This document shows, piece by piece, positions 5,990-11,953 of a stretch of 32,211 nt of DNA. Position 1 is the first letter of the stretch. Each line of letters begins with the position of its first letter. Source of the DNA: a virus. The notes below the pieces were generated by a model, which made no database searches, was not told the origin of the DNA, and saw only the letters and a program-made list of their open reading frames with translations. The stretch is taken from the IMG/VR virus record IMGVR_UViG_3300032050_000513, positions 1 to 32,211 of that record, one strand, 5' to 3'. Position numbers and translations under genes: made by a program.

Positions 5990-6341
5990 ATGGCCTGGGC
6001 GAAGGCGGGCCGTGGGAGCCTAGCCACAGAAGTACGGTAACGGTGAGCGACCCCGCTAACAGCGAGTCCTGCCACCACCCAATCGGCAGCCAGAATCATC
6101 ACCCGCTGGCGTAAGAGCGAAGGTCAAACCTAGTGAGCCGAGGGAGCAACCGTGTGCAATAGGCGCATCCGAGCGGTCCCCTCATGTGTCCCGTGACACC
6201 CCGTCCAAGGCGCGTACAGCCCCTTGAATCACAGCTTGCCCCCTAGCAGGGGTGAGCTGTGCCCGTAGCGGTTACCCGAACCAAAACGCGGTAAAGCCCC
6301 AGTAGGCTTGCCCCGAGCGGCCCCGCTGCTACCTAGCCCGT
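5990..6341. ncRNA. Gene-free region rich in stem-loops, candidate structured RNA
   Basis: About 350 nt without a plausible ORF but with many short perfect helices: GTGG/CCAC (6012-6027), CGCT-AAC-AGCG (6054-6064), GCCAG/CTGGC (6089-6109), AGGT-CAA-ACCT (6121-6130), GTGTC-CCGT-GACAC (6186-6199), an ACAGCT/AGCTGT plus CCCC/GGGG hairpin (6231-6260), GGTT-ACCCG-AACC (6270-6282) and AGCGG-CC-CCGCT (6316-6327). CCGAGCGGYCCC occurs twice. It ends directly at the ATG at 6342 and is bounded on the left by a terminator. I could not match it to RNase P, tmRNA, 6S or an intron. The strand is undecided: it could be a leader of the jelly-roll gene or a leftward RNA. Confidence 0.35.
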
Positions 6342-7004
6342 ATGAAACAGTTTCTCCGTACAATGTCCCTTCAGCGGATCGCTGATGTGCTGAAGCTCAA
6401 GCTCAACGGCACGTTGTTCAAGAGCCAGAGCAACTTGGACATCGTCGGAGGGCGGAACATTACCTTGGCCCAGACGGAGGCGAACAACCTGTCCACCGTA
6501 ACAATCACTGCGGGGAAAGCGGGTGTGTGGGGATACTTCGGGGAATTCTGGTCTACGGGGAGCCAGTTAGCGTCGGACACCACAACGAGCTATACATGCA
6601 CGTTTACGGACTCGTATGCGTTCAACGATGGGGTCCGCTTGGCGAACGGGACGCAGATCACCTTTGACCACGTAGGGAAGTACAACATCCAAGTGTCCTG
6701 CCAGCTCATCAATACGGCAGCCCAGATCCATGATATCACGGTCTGGTTTAGGAAGAACAACCAAGGTGATGTGGGTAACATTGCGGACTCGGCCTCATTT
6801 GTCAGCGTGCCGAACAGCCACGGTGGGATTGATGGACGGTTGATCTTGGCTTACAACATCATCGAGGATGTGCTGCCGGGGGACTACGTTGAAGTGGTCT
6901 ATGCCGTGACCAACACAGCCGTGTCGATGCAGACGATTGCGGCTGGTACGACCCCGACCACACCCCGTTCCCCATCCATCATCCTGACGGCAACACAAGT
7001 GTGA
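6342..7004 (+). CDS. C1q/TNF-like jelly-roll virion protein
   Basis: 220 residues. The N-terminus (about 1-65) is a short connector with SNLDIVGGRNITLAQTEANN. From about residue 67 comes a jelly-roll domain seen in many phage fibres and decorations: GYFGEFWSTG, FNDGVRLANGTQITFDHVGK, YNIQVSCQLINT, ITVWFRKNN, GDYVEVVYAV and a final SPSIILTATQV strand. Such domains trimerise and often form the exposed tip that contacts the host. The role is either a receptor-binding fibre or a head decoration. ATG at 6342 has no Shine-Dalgarno sequence. The TGA overlaps the GTG of the next gene. Confidence 0.75.
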   Translation: MKQFLRTMSLQRIADVLKLKLNGTLFKSQSNLDIVGGRNITLAQTEANNLSTVTITAGKAGVWGYFGEFWSTGSQLASDTTTSYTCTFTDSYAFNDGVRLANGTQITFDHVGKYNIQVSCQLINTAAQIHDITVWFRKNNQGDVGNIADSASFVSVPNSHGGIDGRLILAYNIIEDVLPGDYVEVVYAVTNTAVSMQTIAAGTTPTTPRSPSIILTATQV

Positions 7005-7177
7005 GATGGGTGGATGCCAGCTTCCGCCTGCCTGTAACGCAGAACATGCCCGTGGAGGTCGAGCTGGCCGGTGGCGGCACGGAGAAACGGGACACGGTGA
7101 CGGGTGACTGGCGGCAAGTCATCCGCTGGAGAACAATCCTTGACGCCGATCTGAAGTCGAAAAAGAAGAAAGGATGA
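7001..7177 (+). CDS. 58-residue protein coupled to the jelly-roll and HNH genes
   Basis: GTG at 7001 overlaps the preceding stop (GTGA) and its own TGA (7175-7177) overlaps the next ATG (ATGA), so both ends are fixed by coupling. The product begins VRWVDASFRLPVTQNMPVEV, with DTVTGDWRQVIRWR later and a lysine tail. The WxDASxxxP...PVEV start and final WRxVIRWR strand recall small DUF551-like phage proteins, but this is only a resemblance. Function unknown. Confidence 0.6.
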   Translation: MRWVDASFRLPVTQNMPVEVELAGGGTEKRDTVTGDWRQVIRWRTILDADLKSKKKKG

Positions 7178-7752
7178 CACAACAACATAAGCCGGGTGAC
7201 ATCGCGCCTAACGGACAAGTTTTCCTAAAATATGTGAAGGGCGAGGAATGTTGGGGCAGTCACGACGATTTGTTGAAACAGCGAGAAGCATACAGGCAGT
7301 GGTATCGTGAGCACCGCGAAGAGGTAATCAAAAACAACGCACTTCATGGCGGGGCCGTGCATAGTTGGCGGGCGATGAAACAGCGGTGCTCAAATCCCAA
7401 GCAAAGGGGTTATCGTGGCGTTGGTGCAAAAGGCATCAAAGTCTGCAAGCGTTGGGAGGATTCGTTTGAAAACTTTCTGGCTGACATGGGGCCGCGTCCG
7501 ACGCCAAAGCACTGCATCAACCGCATAAACTGGAAAAAGCATTACACGCCGAGCAACTGCTATTGGGCGACTAAAAGAGATGTTATCCAGAGCCGTCCGT
7601 GTTGCGTCTTGTCGGACTCTGAAATGCCGAAAGTCTTCAAGTTGCTGGAAGCTGGCATGACTCAAACGGAACTAGCGAAGATGTATGGCATCACTCAAGG
7701 CGCGGTCAGCCAAGCGATCCGCAGCTTTCGTCGCAGTCTGGCACAAGATTGA
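7174..7752 (+). CDS. HNH-type (homing-like) endonuclease with C-terminal HTH
   Basis: 192 residues. Residues 64-136 carry the phage HNH/AP2-like pattern: SWRAMKQRCSNP, GVGAKGIKVCKRWEDSFENF, DMGPRPTPKH, RINW and HYTPSNCYWAT. Residues 160-188 form a helix-turn-helix (MTQTELAKMYGITQGAVSQA) that would add target recognition. These free-standing nucleases spread by cutting DNA lacking them. It is more A/T-rich than its neighbours, which supports later insertion. A second member of the same family lies at 26501-27160 on the other strand and shares the DMGPRPTPKH...RIN core. Confidence 0.8.
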   Translation: MTQQHKPGDIAPNGQVFLKYVKGEECWGSHDDLLKQREAYRQWYREHREEVIKNNALHGGAVHSWRAMKQRCSNPKQRGYRGVGAKGIKVCKRWEDSFENFLADMGPRPTPKHCINRINWKKHYTPSNCYWATKRDVIQSRPCCVLSDSEMPKVFKLLEAGMTQTELAKMYGITQGAVSQAIRSFRRSLAQD

Positions 7753-7782
7753 CATCGAGCCGGCCAAGCGGAAGAAAAAGGT

Positions 7783-8040
7783 ATGAGCGTAGAATACCGA
7801 GGAGAGAAGTTTTCCGGCTACAATTCGCCCAAACGTACACCCGGCGGGCGGAAGAAGTCCGCTGTTCTCGCCAAGAAGGGCAGCAAGGTGAAGCTGGTGC
7901 GGTTCGGAGATCCCAGCCTATCTATCAAGAAGGACCAGCCAGCACGCAAGAAATCGTACTGCGCCCGCAGCGCCGGCCAGGGCAACACCGGCAACATTTT
8001 CTCGGCAAACTACTGGAGTCGGAAAGCCTGGAGCTGCTAA
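7783..8040 (+). CDS. Small basic conserved phage protein (DUF6321-like)
   Basis: 85 residues: MSVEYRGEKFSGYNSPKRTP, then KKSAVLAKKGSKVKLVRFGD, Lys/Arg-rich segments with CARSAGQG, and NIFSANYWSRKAWSC. The order YRGExFxGYNxPKxTP - KSxVLAKxGxKVKLxRFGD - ARR...SAxYWxxKxxW is a family common in cyanophages and other marine phages (I believe DUF6321). Its role is unknown; homologues lie among virion or head genes. AAAAAGGT just before ATG 7783 is a weak ribosome site. It ends 2 nt before the 3' end of a converging tRNA. Confidence 0.8.
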   Translation: MSVEYRGEKFSGYNSPKRTPGGRKKSAVLAKKGSKVKLVRFGDPSLSIKKDQPARKKSYCARSAGQGNTGNIFSANYWSRKAWSC

Positions 8041-8041
8041 C

Positions 8042-8115
8042 TGGCTGGCCCGTCAGGGGTCGAACCTGAACAAAGCGAGTCAAAGTCGCTTGTGCTGCCA
8101 TTACACCACGGGCCA
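8042..8115 (-). tRNA. tRNA-Gln (anticodon UUG) with encoded CCA
   Basis: Read leftward from 8115: acceptor TGGCCCG pairs with CGGGCCA (8052-8046). The D-arm is GTGT-AATGGCA-GCAC. The anticodon stem AGCGA/TCGCT encloses CTTTGAC, giving anticodon TTG. The T-arm is TCAGG-TTCGACC-CCTGA. The discriminator G and CCA (8044-8042) are encoded. All helices are intact, so it should be functional, reading CAA and perhaps CAG. It lies at the distal end of the methyltransferase operon on the same strand and abuts the 7783-8040 gene. Confidence 0.93.
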
Positions 8116-8149
8116 AAAGGTGGCCCCGCTCGCCTCGGTTGGTTTTCCC

Positions 8150-8398
8150 CTATTGCGAGTCGGGGCTGTTGGCAACGCGGCTACCATGTAGCTCCTGCTC
8201 GTAAGCTGTCAAGCGGGCAACCACCCCTTCCCGAGTGAGGATGTGGGGCTGCCGCCTAGGGTCACCATGCTCCCATGCTTTAACCGTATTCCGTGCGATT
8301 TGGAGCCTGTCGGCCAGCCGTTGCTGGCTTACCCCGTACTTGCGGCGAAAGGCCCGTAAAACGGCAGGAAACGCCTGTTCTGGTGTGTCTGGTGTCAT
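8150..8398 (-). CDS. Cro/CI-type helix-turn-helix regulator
   Basis: 82 residues from ATG 8398, fixed by an ATGA overlap with the upstream gene. The segment FRRKYGVSQQRLADRLQIAR, NTVKAWEHGDPRRQPHILTR is a standard HTH_3 (Cro/C1) domain: helix 2 SQQRLADRL and recognition helix ARNTVKAWEHG. A short helix and polar tail follow. It is a probable DNA-binding regulator of phage genes, last protein gene before the tRNA. Confidence 0.75.
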   Translation of the reverse strand: MTPDTPEQAFPAVLRAFRRKYGVSQQRLADRLQIARNTVKAWEHGDPRRQPHILTREGVVARLTAYEQELHGSRVANSPDSQ

Positions 8399-8640
8399 GC
8401 TTTGGCCCACCTTATCGCGTTGTAGTTGGGCGGGATGCGGCCGCGCTTGTTCCAGAAGTAGTGGTACCCCTCGTCAATGGCTTCGTAAAGCTCTGTGGGT
8501 GAAAGGTCTGGGAGACTCTTGGCGTTCCGTTTTGCCTGCCGGTCGTTCTTGTCCTTACGGGCGACAAGCACTTGCTGCCATTTGTTGCTTGGCCGGTGCT
8601 CCAGATTCCAGTTCCGAGGATACCGTTTCTGCTTTTTCAA
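8395..8640 (-). CDS. Small basic hypothetical protein
   Basis: 81 residues, strongly basic N-terminal half (MKKQKRYPRNWNLEHRPSNK, RKDKNDRQAKRNAK) and an acidic, aromatic second half (LSPTELYEAIDEGYHYFWNK). The start is TTG at 8640, supported by a TTGA overlap with the upstream stop. No family recognised. Confidence 0.55.
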   Translation of the reverse strand: MKKQKRYPRNWNLEHRPSNKWQQVLVARKDKNDRQAKRNAKSLPDLSPTELYEAIDEGYHYFWNKRGRIPPNYNAIRWAKA

Positions 8641-8846
8641 TCGCCCACCTTTGCTAATGTCTCGCGGATTTCGCCACGAAGATATTCGGCCAACTCTTGA
8701 GCATTGTTGAACCGCTCGTCGCCATGTTTGAGAAAATTCCGCAGCATCACGTCAAGATCCCATAAGGCGCAAAAAGCATCTGGGCCGTGAAACGACCGCA
8801 AAGCCAGTTTGTCCTCGTCGTCGTTGAACTCTAGGGTCGTCCTCAT
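8637..8846 (-). CDS. Conserved small phage protein
   Basis: 69 residues from ATG 8846 (ATGA overlap upstream). The pattern MRTTLEFNDDEDKLALRSFH, then FCALWDLDVMLRNFLKHG and ELAEYLRGEIRETL fits a common phage family with a TLEFxLPED...LHA...ALWELDxxLR core. It is acidic, alpha-helical after one strand, with no known biochemical role. Member of a five-gene coupled run. Confidence 0.65.
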   Translation of the reverse strand: MRTTLEFNDDEDKLALRSFHGPDAFCALWDLDVMLRNFLKHGDERFNNAQELAEYLRGEIRETLAKVGD

Positions 8847-9058
8847 CCGCGTGCCTCCTTCGCCTGCTTGCGCCAGTACCACTCACCCGACGTGCGTGCG
8901 GCCAGCCGGCGTTTCAGCTCTGCGATTTGCTCCCGCAGGCTATCCCGCTCGACCTCCAGTTCCGCGTATTTAAGCTGAAGCAGCGTTTGCTCTGCCTCGG
9001 CGTTTGCCAGCACTACCTTGTAGCCCCAACGGGCCAGGATCTTGTTTATGGTTTTCAT
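8843..9058 (-). CDS. Small coiled-coil protein
   Basis: 71 residues from ATG 9058, overlapping the upstream stop as ATGA. After MKTINKILARWGYKVV comes a long heptad-rich helix (QTLLQLKYAELEVERDSLRE, QIAELKRRLAART) and a short basic end. It probably forms a dimeric coiled coil; partner unknown. Confidence 0.6.
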   Translation of the reverse strand: MKTINKILARWGYKVVLANAEAEQTLLQLKYAELEVERDSLREQIAELKRRLAARTSGEWYWRKQAKEARG

Positions 9059-9600
9059 TCGCACGAATAAATTTGATCGGCTCGCTTGAGGCCAACGGGC
9101 CACGCCATGCCAGTGGTAAAGCTCTTGTCTTCAAAGATCACTCGATCAGTCGGCTGCACGGTGAAACGACCGTTCATCGTTCGGATGAACATAAACTCTT
9201 TCGCCTGCTCCGGTACTTCCGAGAATCCGTCCCCAACGGGAGCCACGGTGAAAAGATATTCCCCCATCACCTCACGGTCGTAGCACTTGGCCCTGCACCG
9301 CAGCGACCGCAGGAACGTGTACTCGGTGGCACTCCAGTCGTACCCGTAGCAGTCCCATTGCTGCGCGTGCTCTGGCTGCCATCCGTCCTCCGGGTACCGG
9401 TCATGCGCCAGCGCATGGAGCGGCAGCCCTCGGTACACCGCGCCGCTCTCCAGCATCACGTTGCAGCCCCACATCCGCCCTGGGTGTGACACCAACCCAA
9501 ACCACACGGCGGGGACGAAACCGATGGAGGCTTTGTGCGTGAATGATGAGTCAATCCAAACGTATTGATGCTTGGGCAAACTGCCGATCAGTGTATTCAT
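9055..9600 (-). CDS. Conserved phage protein of unknown function, aromatic-rich
   Basis: 181 residues from ATG 9600. Recognisable stretches are QYVWIDSSFTH, GFVPAVWFGLVSHPGRMWGC, VMLESGAVYRGLPLHALAH, QQWDCYGYDW and TFLRSLRCRAKCY. I recall this layout (VWVDxSxTH, GFxPAVWFG, NVMLENGAxYRxLPLHAL, WDCYG) from phage proteins encoded near methyltransferases. It is rich in Trp, Tyr and Cys with a beta-sheet pattern. It starts 4 nt after the stop of the overprinted frame at 9605, so it belongs to the methyltransferase operon. Confidence 0.65.
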   Translation of the reverse strand: MNTLIGSLPKHQYVWIDSSFTHKASIGFVPAVWFGLVSHPGRMWGCNVMLESGAVYRGLPLHALAHDRYPEDGWQPEHAQQWDCYGYDWSATEYTFLRSLRCRAKCYDREVMGEYLFTVAPVGDGFSEVPEQAKEFMFIRTMNGRFTVQPTDRVIFEDKSFTTGMAWPVGLKRADQIYSCE

Positions 9601-9604
9601 GGCT

Positions 9605-10312
9605 TCAAAGTTTCCCATGCGAGCGCAGCCACTGCTGGAACTTGTCCGTTCCCAATGCGCTTAATGCGCTCCACCCCGTGGGCCACGCCATTAAGGCGTC
9701 GTAGAAATCAAGGTGCGGGTAAATCGTCCCAGAGATGGCTTCCCCATTTGCCCAGGTTGAGAATTGGGCGTTGCGTTGCTGGAACTTGCTGCCGCTTGAC
9801 GTGCCTTTGTAGTCCACCATTTGCGGCGTAGGCCAAAATCCAGATTCGTTCTCGCTTGTGAGGTGCTCCGGCGTGGCAAGCTCCCATAACTCCCCACCGA
9901 GCATCGTACCCCAGCGCGGAAAGGTCTCCAAGCACTCGTCCGAGTCCTCGAACAGTGAGCATTGGCGAGTTTTCCACGAAAACGTAGCTGGGTCGTACTT
10001 CGCCAACGATTCGGGCCATATGTTGCCACATTCCGCTGCGCTCTCCGTCGATTCCTGCCCCTTTTCCAGCAATGGAGATGTCTTGGCATGGGAACCCGCC
10101 AGAAACCACGTCAACAACGCCTCGCCATGGCTTGCCGTCAAAGCTCCGCACGTCATCCCAGACGGGAAACGGCTCCAGGATTCCGTCATTCTGTCGGGCC
10201 ACAAGTACGCTTGCGGCGTAGCCGTCCCATTCGACGGCACAAACGGTGCGCCATCCGAGGAGTTTGCCTCCGAGTATGCCTCCACCAGCGCCTGCGAAAA
10301 GAGCCAGCTCAT
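9605..10312 (-). CDS. Overprinted phage protein in the alternate frame of the methyltransferase
   Basis: 235 residues read from ATG 10312, four bases inside the methyltransferase start (ATGAATGAG holds both starts). It shares over 600 nt with that gene in another frame without a stop. The product is not random: MSWLFSQALVEAYSEANSSD, TPQAYL, HGEALLTWFLAGSHAKTS, ESLAKYDPATFSWKTRQCSL, ETFPRWGTMLGGELWELATP, SGFWPTP, and a C-terminus LMAWPTGWSALSALGTDKFQ-QWLRSHG. I recognise this order from a frequent phage family, including copies ending ELMGWPxGWTxLxPLxTDKF. Its last 100 nt extend beyond the methyltransferase stop. Function unknown. Confidence 0.7.
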   Translation of the reverse strand: MSWLFSQALVEAYSEANSSDGAPFVPSNGTATPQAYLWPDRMTESWSRFPSGMTCGALTASHGEALLTWFLAGSHAKTSPLLEKGQESTESAAECGNIWPESLAKYDPATFSWKTRQCSLFEDSDECLETFPRWGTMLGGELWELATPEHLTSENESGFWPTPQMVDYKGTSSGSKFQQRNAQFSTWANGEAISGTIYPHLDFYDALMAWPTGWSALSALGTDKFQQWLRSHGKL

Positions 10313-10316
10313 TCAT
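9708..10316 (-). CDS. DNA cytosine-5 methyltransferase, catalytic part only
   Basis: 202 residues. Motif I is LFAGAGGG (6-13). Motif IV is GFPCQD with catalytic Cys77. Motif VI is VENSP (114-118, ENS in place of ENV). Motif VIII is HKRERIWI (153-160). These define a cytosine-5 methyltransferase that transfers a methyl group from S-adenosylmethionine. The frame stops soon after motif VIII, so the target-recognition domain and motifs IX and X (the C-terminal GNxV helix) are absent; full-length phage relatives run to about 300 residues. It may be inactive, complemented in trans, or kept because the other frame is needed. First gene of the leftward operon; no Shine-Dalgarno sequence. Confidence 0.85.
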   Translation of the reverse strand: MNELALFAGAGGGILGGKLLGWRTVCAVEWDGYAASVLVARQNDGILEPFPVWDDVRSFDGKPWRGVVDVVSGGFPCQDISIAGKGAGIDGERSGMWQHMARIVGEVRPSYVFVENSPMLTVRGLGRVLGDLSALGYDARWGVMGACHAGAPHKRERIWILAYAANGGLQRHVKRQQVPATQRPILNLGKWGSHLWDDLPAP

Positions 10317-10798
10317 TTGTGTCGTTGAAGTTCAAGGTTGGGCCACAACGTAGCCACGGTTACAAGGCCAAATTGTTTTGGCTGGTATTTTTTCCGGTTA
10401 AAACGGGTTTCCGAAATTGGTTTGGCCGTTTTCCCGGAGGCCAAATGGTTTTCGGGGCAGAATTTCCGGGTTAAAAACGAAATCCAAAATTGGAACCCGG
10501 AATTTGCCAGCCGTTACGGGATGCCGGTTGGCGGATCGGCAACGGAATCGGCAACGGTTGCCGGTTGGCGCTGCCGGCACCGGCACCGGCTCGCCGGCCG
10601 GCCGGGTTGGCTCGACCGGCCACCGGCCACCGGTTGCGGCCAGGGTTGCCAGCCACGGCACCGGCCGCACGGCCACGGGTTGCGGCCATGGCCACCGGAC
10701 ACGGCCGGACACGGCGGACACGGACGGACACGGACACGGCACGCCGGCCACCGTGAAGACGTGGCGAAGCGCCGGCCGGGTTGCGGCCGTTTGTGAAC
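10317..10798. other. Gene-free, repeat-rich control or origin candidate region
   Basis: About 480 bp between the methyltransferase start and a leftward terminator. Its left part (10365-10505) is A/T-containing with inverted repeats: TTTGGCC (10421-10427) with GGCCAAA (10439-10445), and CCGGGTT (10466-10472) with AACCCGG (10494-10500). Its right part (10500-10790) is extremely G+C-rich with overlapping CCGG, GGCC and GCCGGC words and GGACACGG iterons. Long ORFs exist on both strands but are low-complexity by-products of base composition. It must carry the promoter of the methyltransferase operon. Inverted repeats beside iterons also fit a replication origin; neither role is proven. Confidence 0.45.
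10697..10739. repeat. Five GGACACGG iterons
   Basis: Exact GGACACGG copies start at 10697, 10707, 10716, 10726 and 10732. The first four are spaced 10, 9 and 10 bp, about one helical turn, placing them on one face of the helix. This is typical of iteron arrays bound by replication initiators or regulators. Confidence 0.7.
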
Positions 10799-10830
10799 AA
10801 AAAAGCCGGCAACCCGTGAGGGAAGCCGGC
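10799..10830 (-). terminator. Leftward rho-independent terminator of the 12596-10879 operon
   Basis: On the minus strand GCCGGC-TT-CCC, loop TCAC, GGG-TT-GCCGGC is followed by six T (plus-strand A run 10799-10804). The GCCGGC arms are self-complementary words repeated in inverted position. It lies about 50 nt beyond the last leftward gene (stop 10879), so it should end that transcription unit. Confidence 0.75.
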
Positions 10831-10878
10831 AAGGGAAAGCGGCCGGCAGTTAAGCGCGGCCGTTGGGTTGGGTTGGAT

Positions 10879-11115
10879 TTACTTCACTCGCACATAGGCG
10901 TTTGGCTCGCAAGCCGGCAACGGTGCCGGACAATTTGACGGAATGCGCGAGACGGTGGCACGGGTTCCGATAAGATAGCCGGCCGGAAATTGTTCCAACG
11001 CAAGCCACCTGGCGAATCTACGGTTCACGGTTTCCACCCGGACGGTGGCCACGGTTGCACCGTCGCGCACAAAACGGACAAGCCACGGACGGACCTTCGG
11101 AATCATTTGTTGCAT
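10879..11115 (-). CDS. Small basic protein, function unknown
   Basis: 78 residues from ATG 11115 (an in-frame ATG at 11106 is an alternative). The sequence VRPWLVRFVRDGATVATVRV, ETVNRRFARWLALEQFPAGY has beta strands followed by a basic helix. It is a plausible small nucleic-acid-contacting fold, but no family is certain. The leader before the ATG is AACCCGCAACCC, nearly identical to that before the gene starting at 12142, with no Shine-Dalgarno sequence. Last gene before the terminator. Confidence 0.6.
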   Translation of the reverse strand: MQQMIPKVRPWLVRFVRDGATVATVRVETVNRRFARWLALEQFPAGYLIGTRATVSRIPSNCPAPLPACEPNAYVRVK

Positions 11116-11125
11116 GGGTTGCGGG

Positions 11126-11908
11126 TTAATTGGACATGGCCACGGCCGACGCACGGCCGGCTTTCGAGCCGTGCGGGTTAATCCAAACGGACGGAAGCGT
11201 CCGGCTTGGTTGCTGGCCGAATGCCGGTGCCGTGGCGCGAAACCGTCCGTCGCAAAGCCGGCATTTTTCGCACGTCATTCCGGCCGCGTCCGAAAGACAC
11301 TCAACCGTTCCCTCCGGCTTTTCCGGCGAGACGTGGAAAACCCGGAAGCCGGCCGCAATCGCCGCACGGAAGGAATCACGGGTTTCCGTGCTAGCCATGA
11401 AAAAGCGCCCATAATCGGCCGCACGCGGGTTTTCCCTCCAATCATGGAAATAACCGGTCCAACCGGCCGACGTGCGCGCAATTGCTTCGACTAATTCCAA
11501 CGGAAGCAAGGTAGGGTTGCCGTACGCGCCAAACCTTACTTTGCGGTTGCTGAAAACGTGGCGGAAATCAGCCGGTGCAAGGGTTGGATAGTTGCCACGG
11601 TGGAACGTATTCCAAACGGCGAGCGGTGCCTGGCCGACGTTCACGTAACAACCCTGGCCACCGGCAAACGGACAACCCCGGCAAATCGTGCGAGCGTCAA
11701 TGCGCTGCGCCACGGCCGCAACCGGGTTGATGCGTTCCAATAGGAACCAAACTTGGACCATGTCGCCGGTTTTCCGGTTGTCGGTTTCCAAGGTTGCCAC
11801 GGCCACGAACGGTTCGCCGGCCGCAAACGGACCCTGGCCGACGGTGCCACGGTAAAGGATAAAGCCGGACGGGTTGCCGGCGCTTCTTAGGAACGGGTTG
11901 GAGTGCAT
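11126..11908 (-). CDS. Conserved cysteine-rich phage protein (DUF7227-like)
   Basis: 260 residues. Landmarks are SNPFLRSAGNPSGFILYRG, NRKTGDMVQVW, the first Cys set ICRGCPFAGGQGCYVNVGQA (Cys76, 79, 87), a long central part with VRFGAYGNPTLLPLELV and WTGYFHDW, FFMASTET, FRVFHVS, and a second Cys set C204...CEKCRLC (213-219). I recognise this as a family widespread in phages and plasmids (possibly DUF7227; number not checked). The Cys sets resemble metal or iron-sulfur ligands, and the 'GAYGDP...WTGYTH...MASVD' core resembles a barrel enzyme, but no activity is established. The leader contains repeated CCAACCCGT. Codon use follows the unusual words of the surrounding block. Confidence 0.8.
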   Translation of the reverse strand: MHSNPFLRSAGNPSGFILYRGTVGQGPFAAGEPFVAVATLETDNRKTGDMVQVWFLLERINPVAAVAQRIDARTICRGCPFAGGQGCYVNVGQAPLAVWNTFHRGNYPTLAPADFRHVFSNRKVRFGAYGNPTLLPLELVEAIARTSAGWTGYFHDWRENPRAADYGRFFMASTETRDSFRAAIAAGFRVFHVSPEKPEGTVECLSDAAGMTCEKCRLCDGRFRATAPAFGQQPSRTLPSVWINPHGSKAGRASAVAMSN

Positions 11909-11944
11909 TTGAACGGGTTGGTTTACGGGTTGGAAACGGGTTGG
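11893..11944. repeat. Four ACGGGTTGG repeats at the start of the cysteine-rich gene
   Basis: Exact copies begin at 11893, 11913, 11925 and 11936. The first is inside the coding sequence and the other three lie in the leader (CCAACCCGT on the transcribed strand). The 11-12 bp spacing of the last three suggests protein binding or a translation-leader element. Related CGGGTTG words recur throughout the block. Confidence 0.6.
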
Positions 11945-11953
11945 GTGTGCGTT

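Noticed and set aside
5990-6341. RNase P RNA, tmRNA or group I intron in the structured region
   Set aside because: Isolated pieces (CACAGAA, GGTAACGG, TAAGAGCG) recall RNase P, but the invariant GAGGAAAGTCC and final CR-V sequences are missing on both strands; no tmRNA tRNA-like ends and no intron P7-type core.
8042-8115. tRNA gene as prophage attachment site
   Set aside because: No integrase, excisionase or repeat of the tRNA 3' end is visible in the window.
10697-10739. CRISPR array
   Set aside because: Repeats of 8 bp at 6-10 bp spacing are far too short for repeat-spacer units and no cas gene is present; they are better described as iterons.
10338-10938. Several long ORFs on both strands in the G+C-rich stretch
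   Set aside because: They are low-complexity (His/Gly/Arg or Pro/Ala/Val repeats), mutually overlapping on both strands and result from lack of A/T-rich stops; none resembles a protein family.
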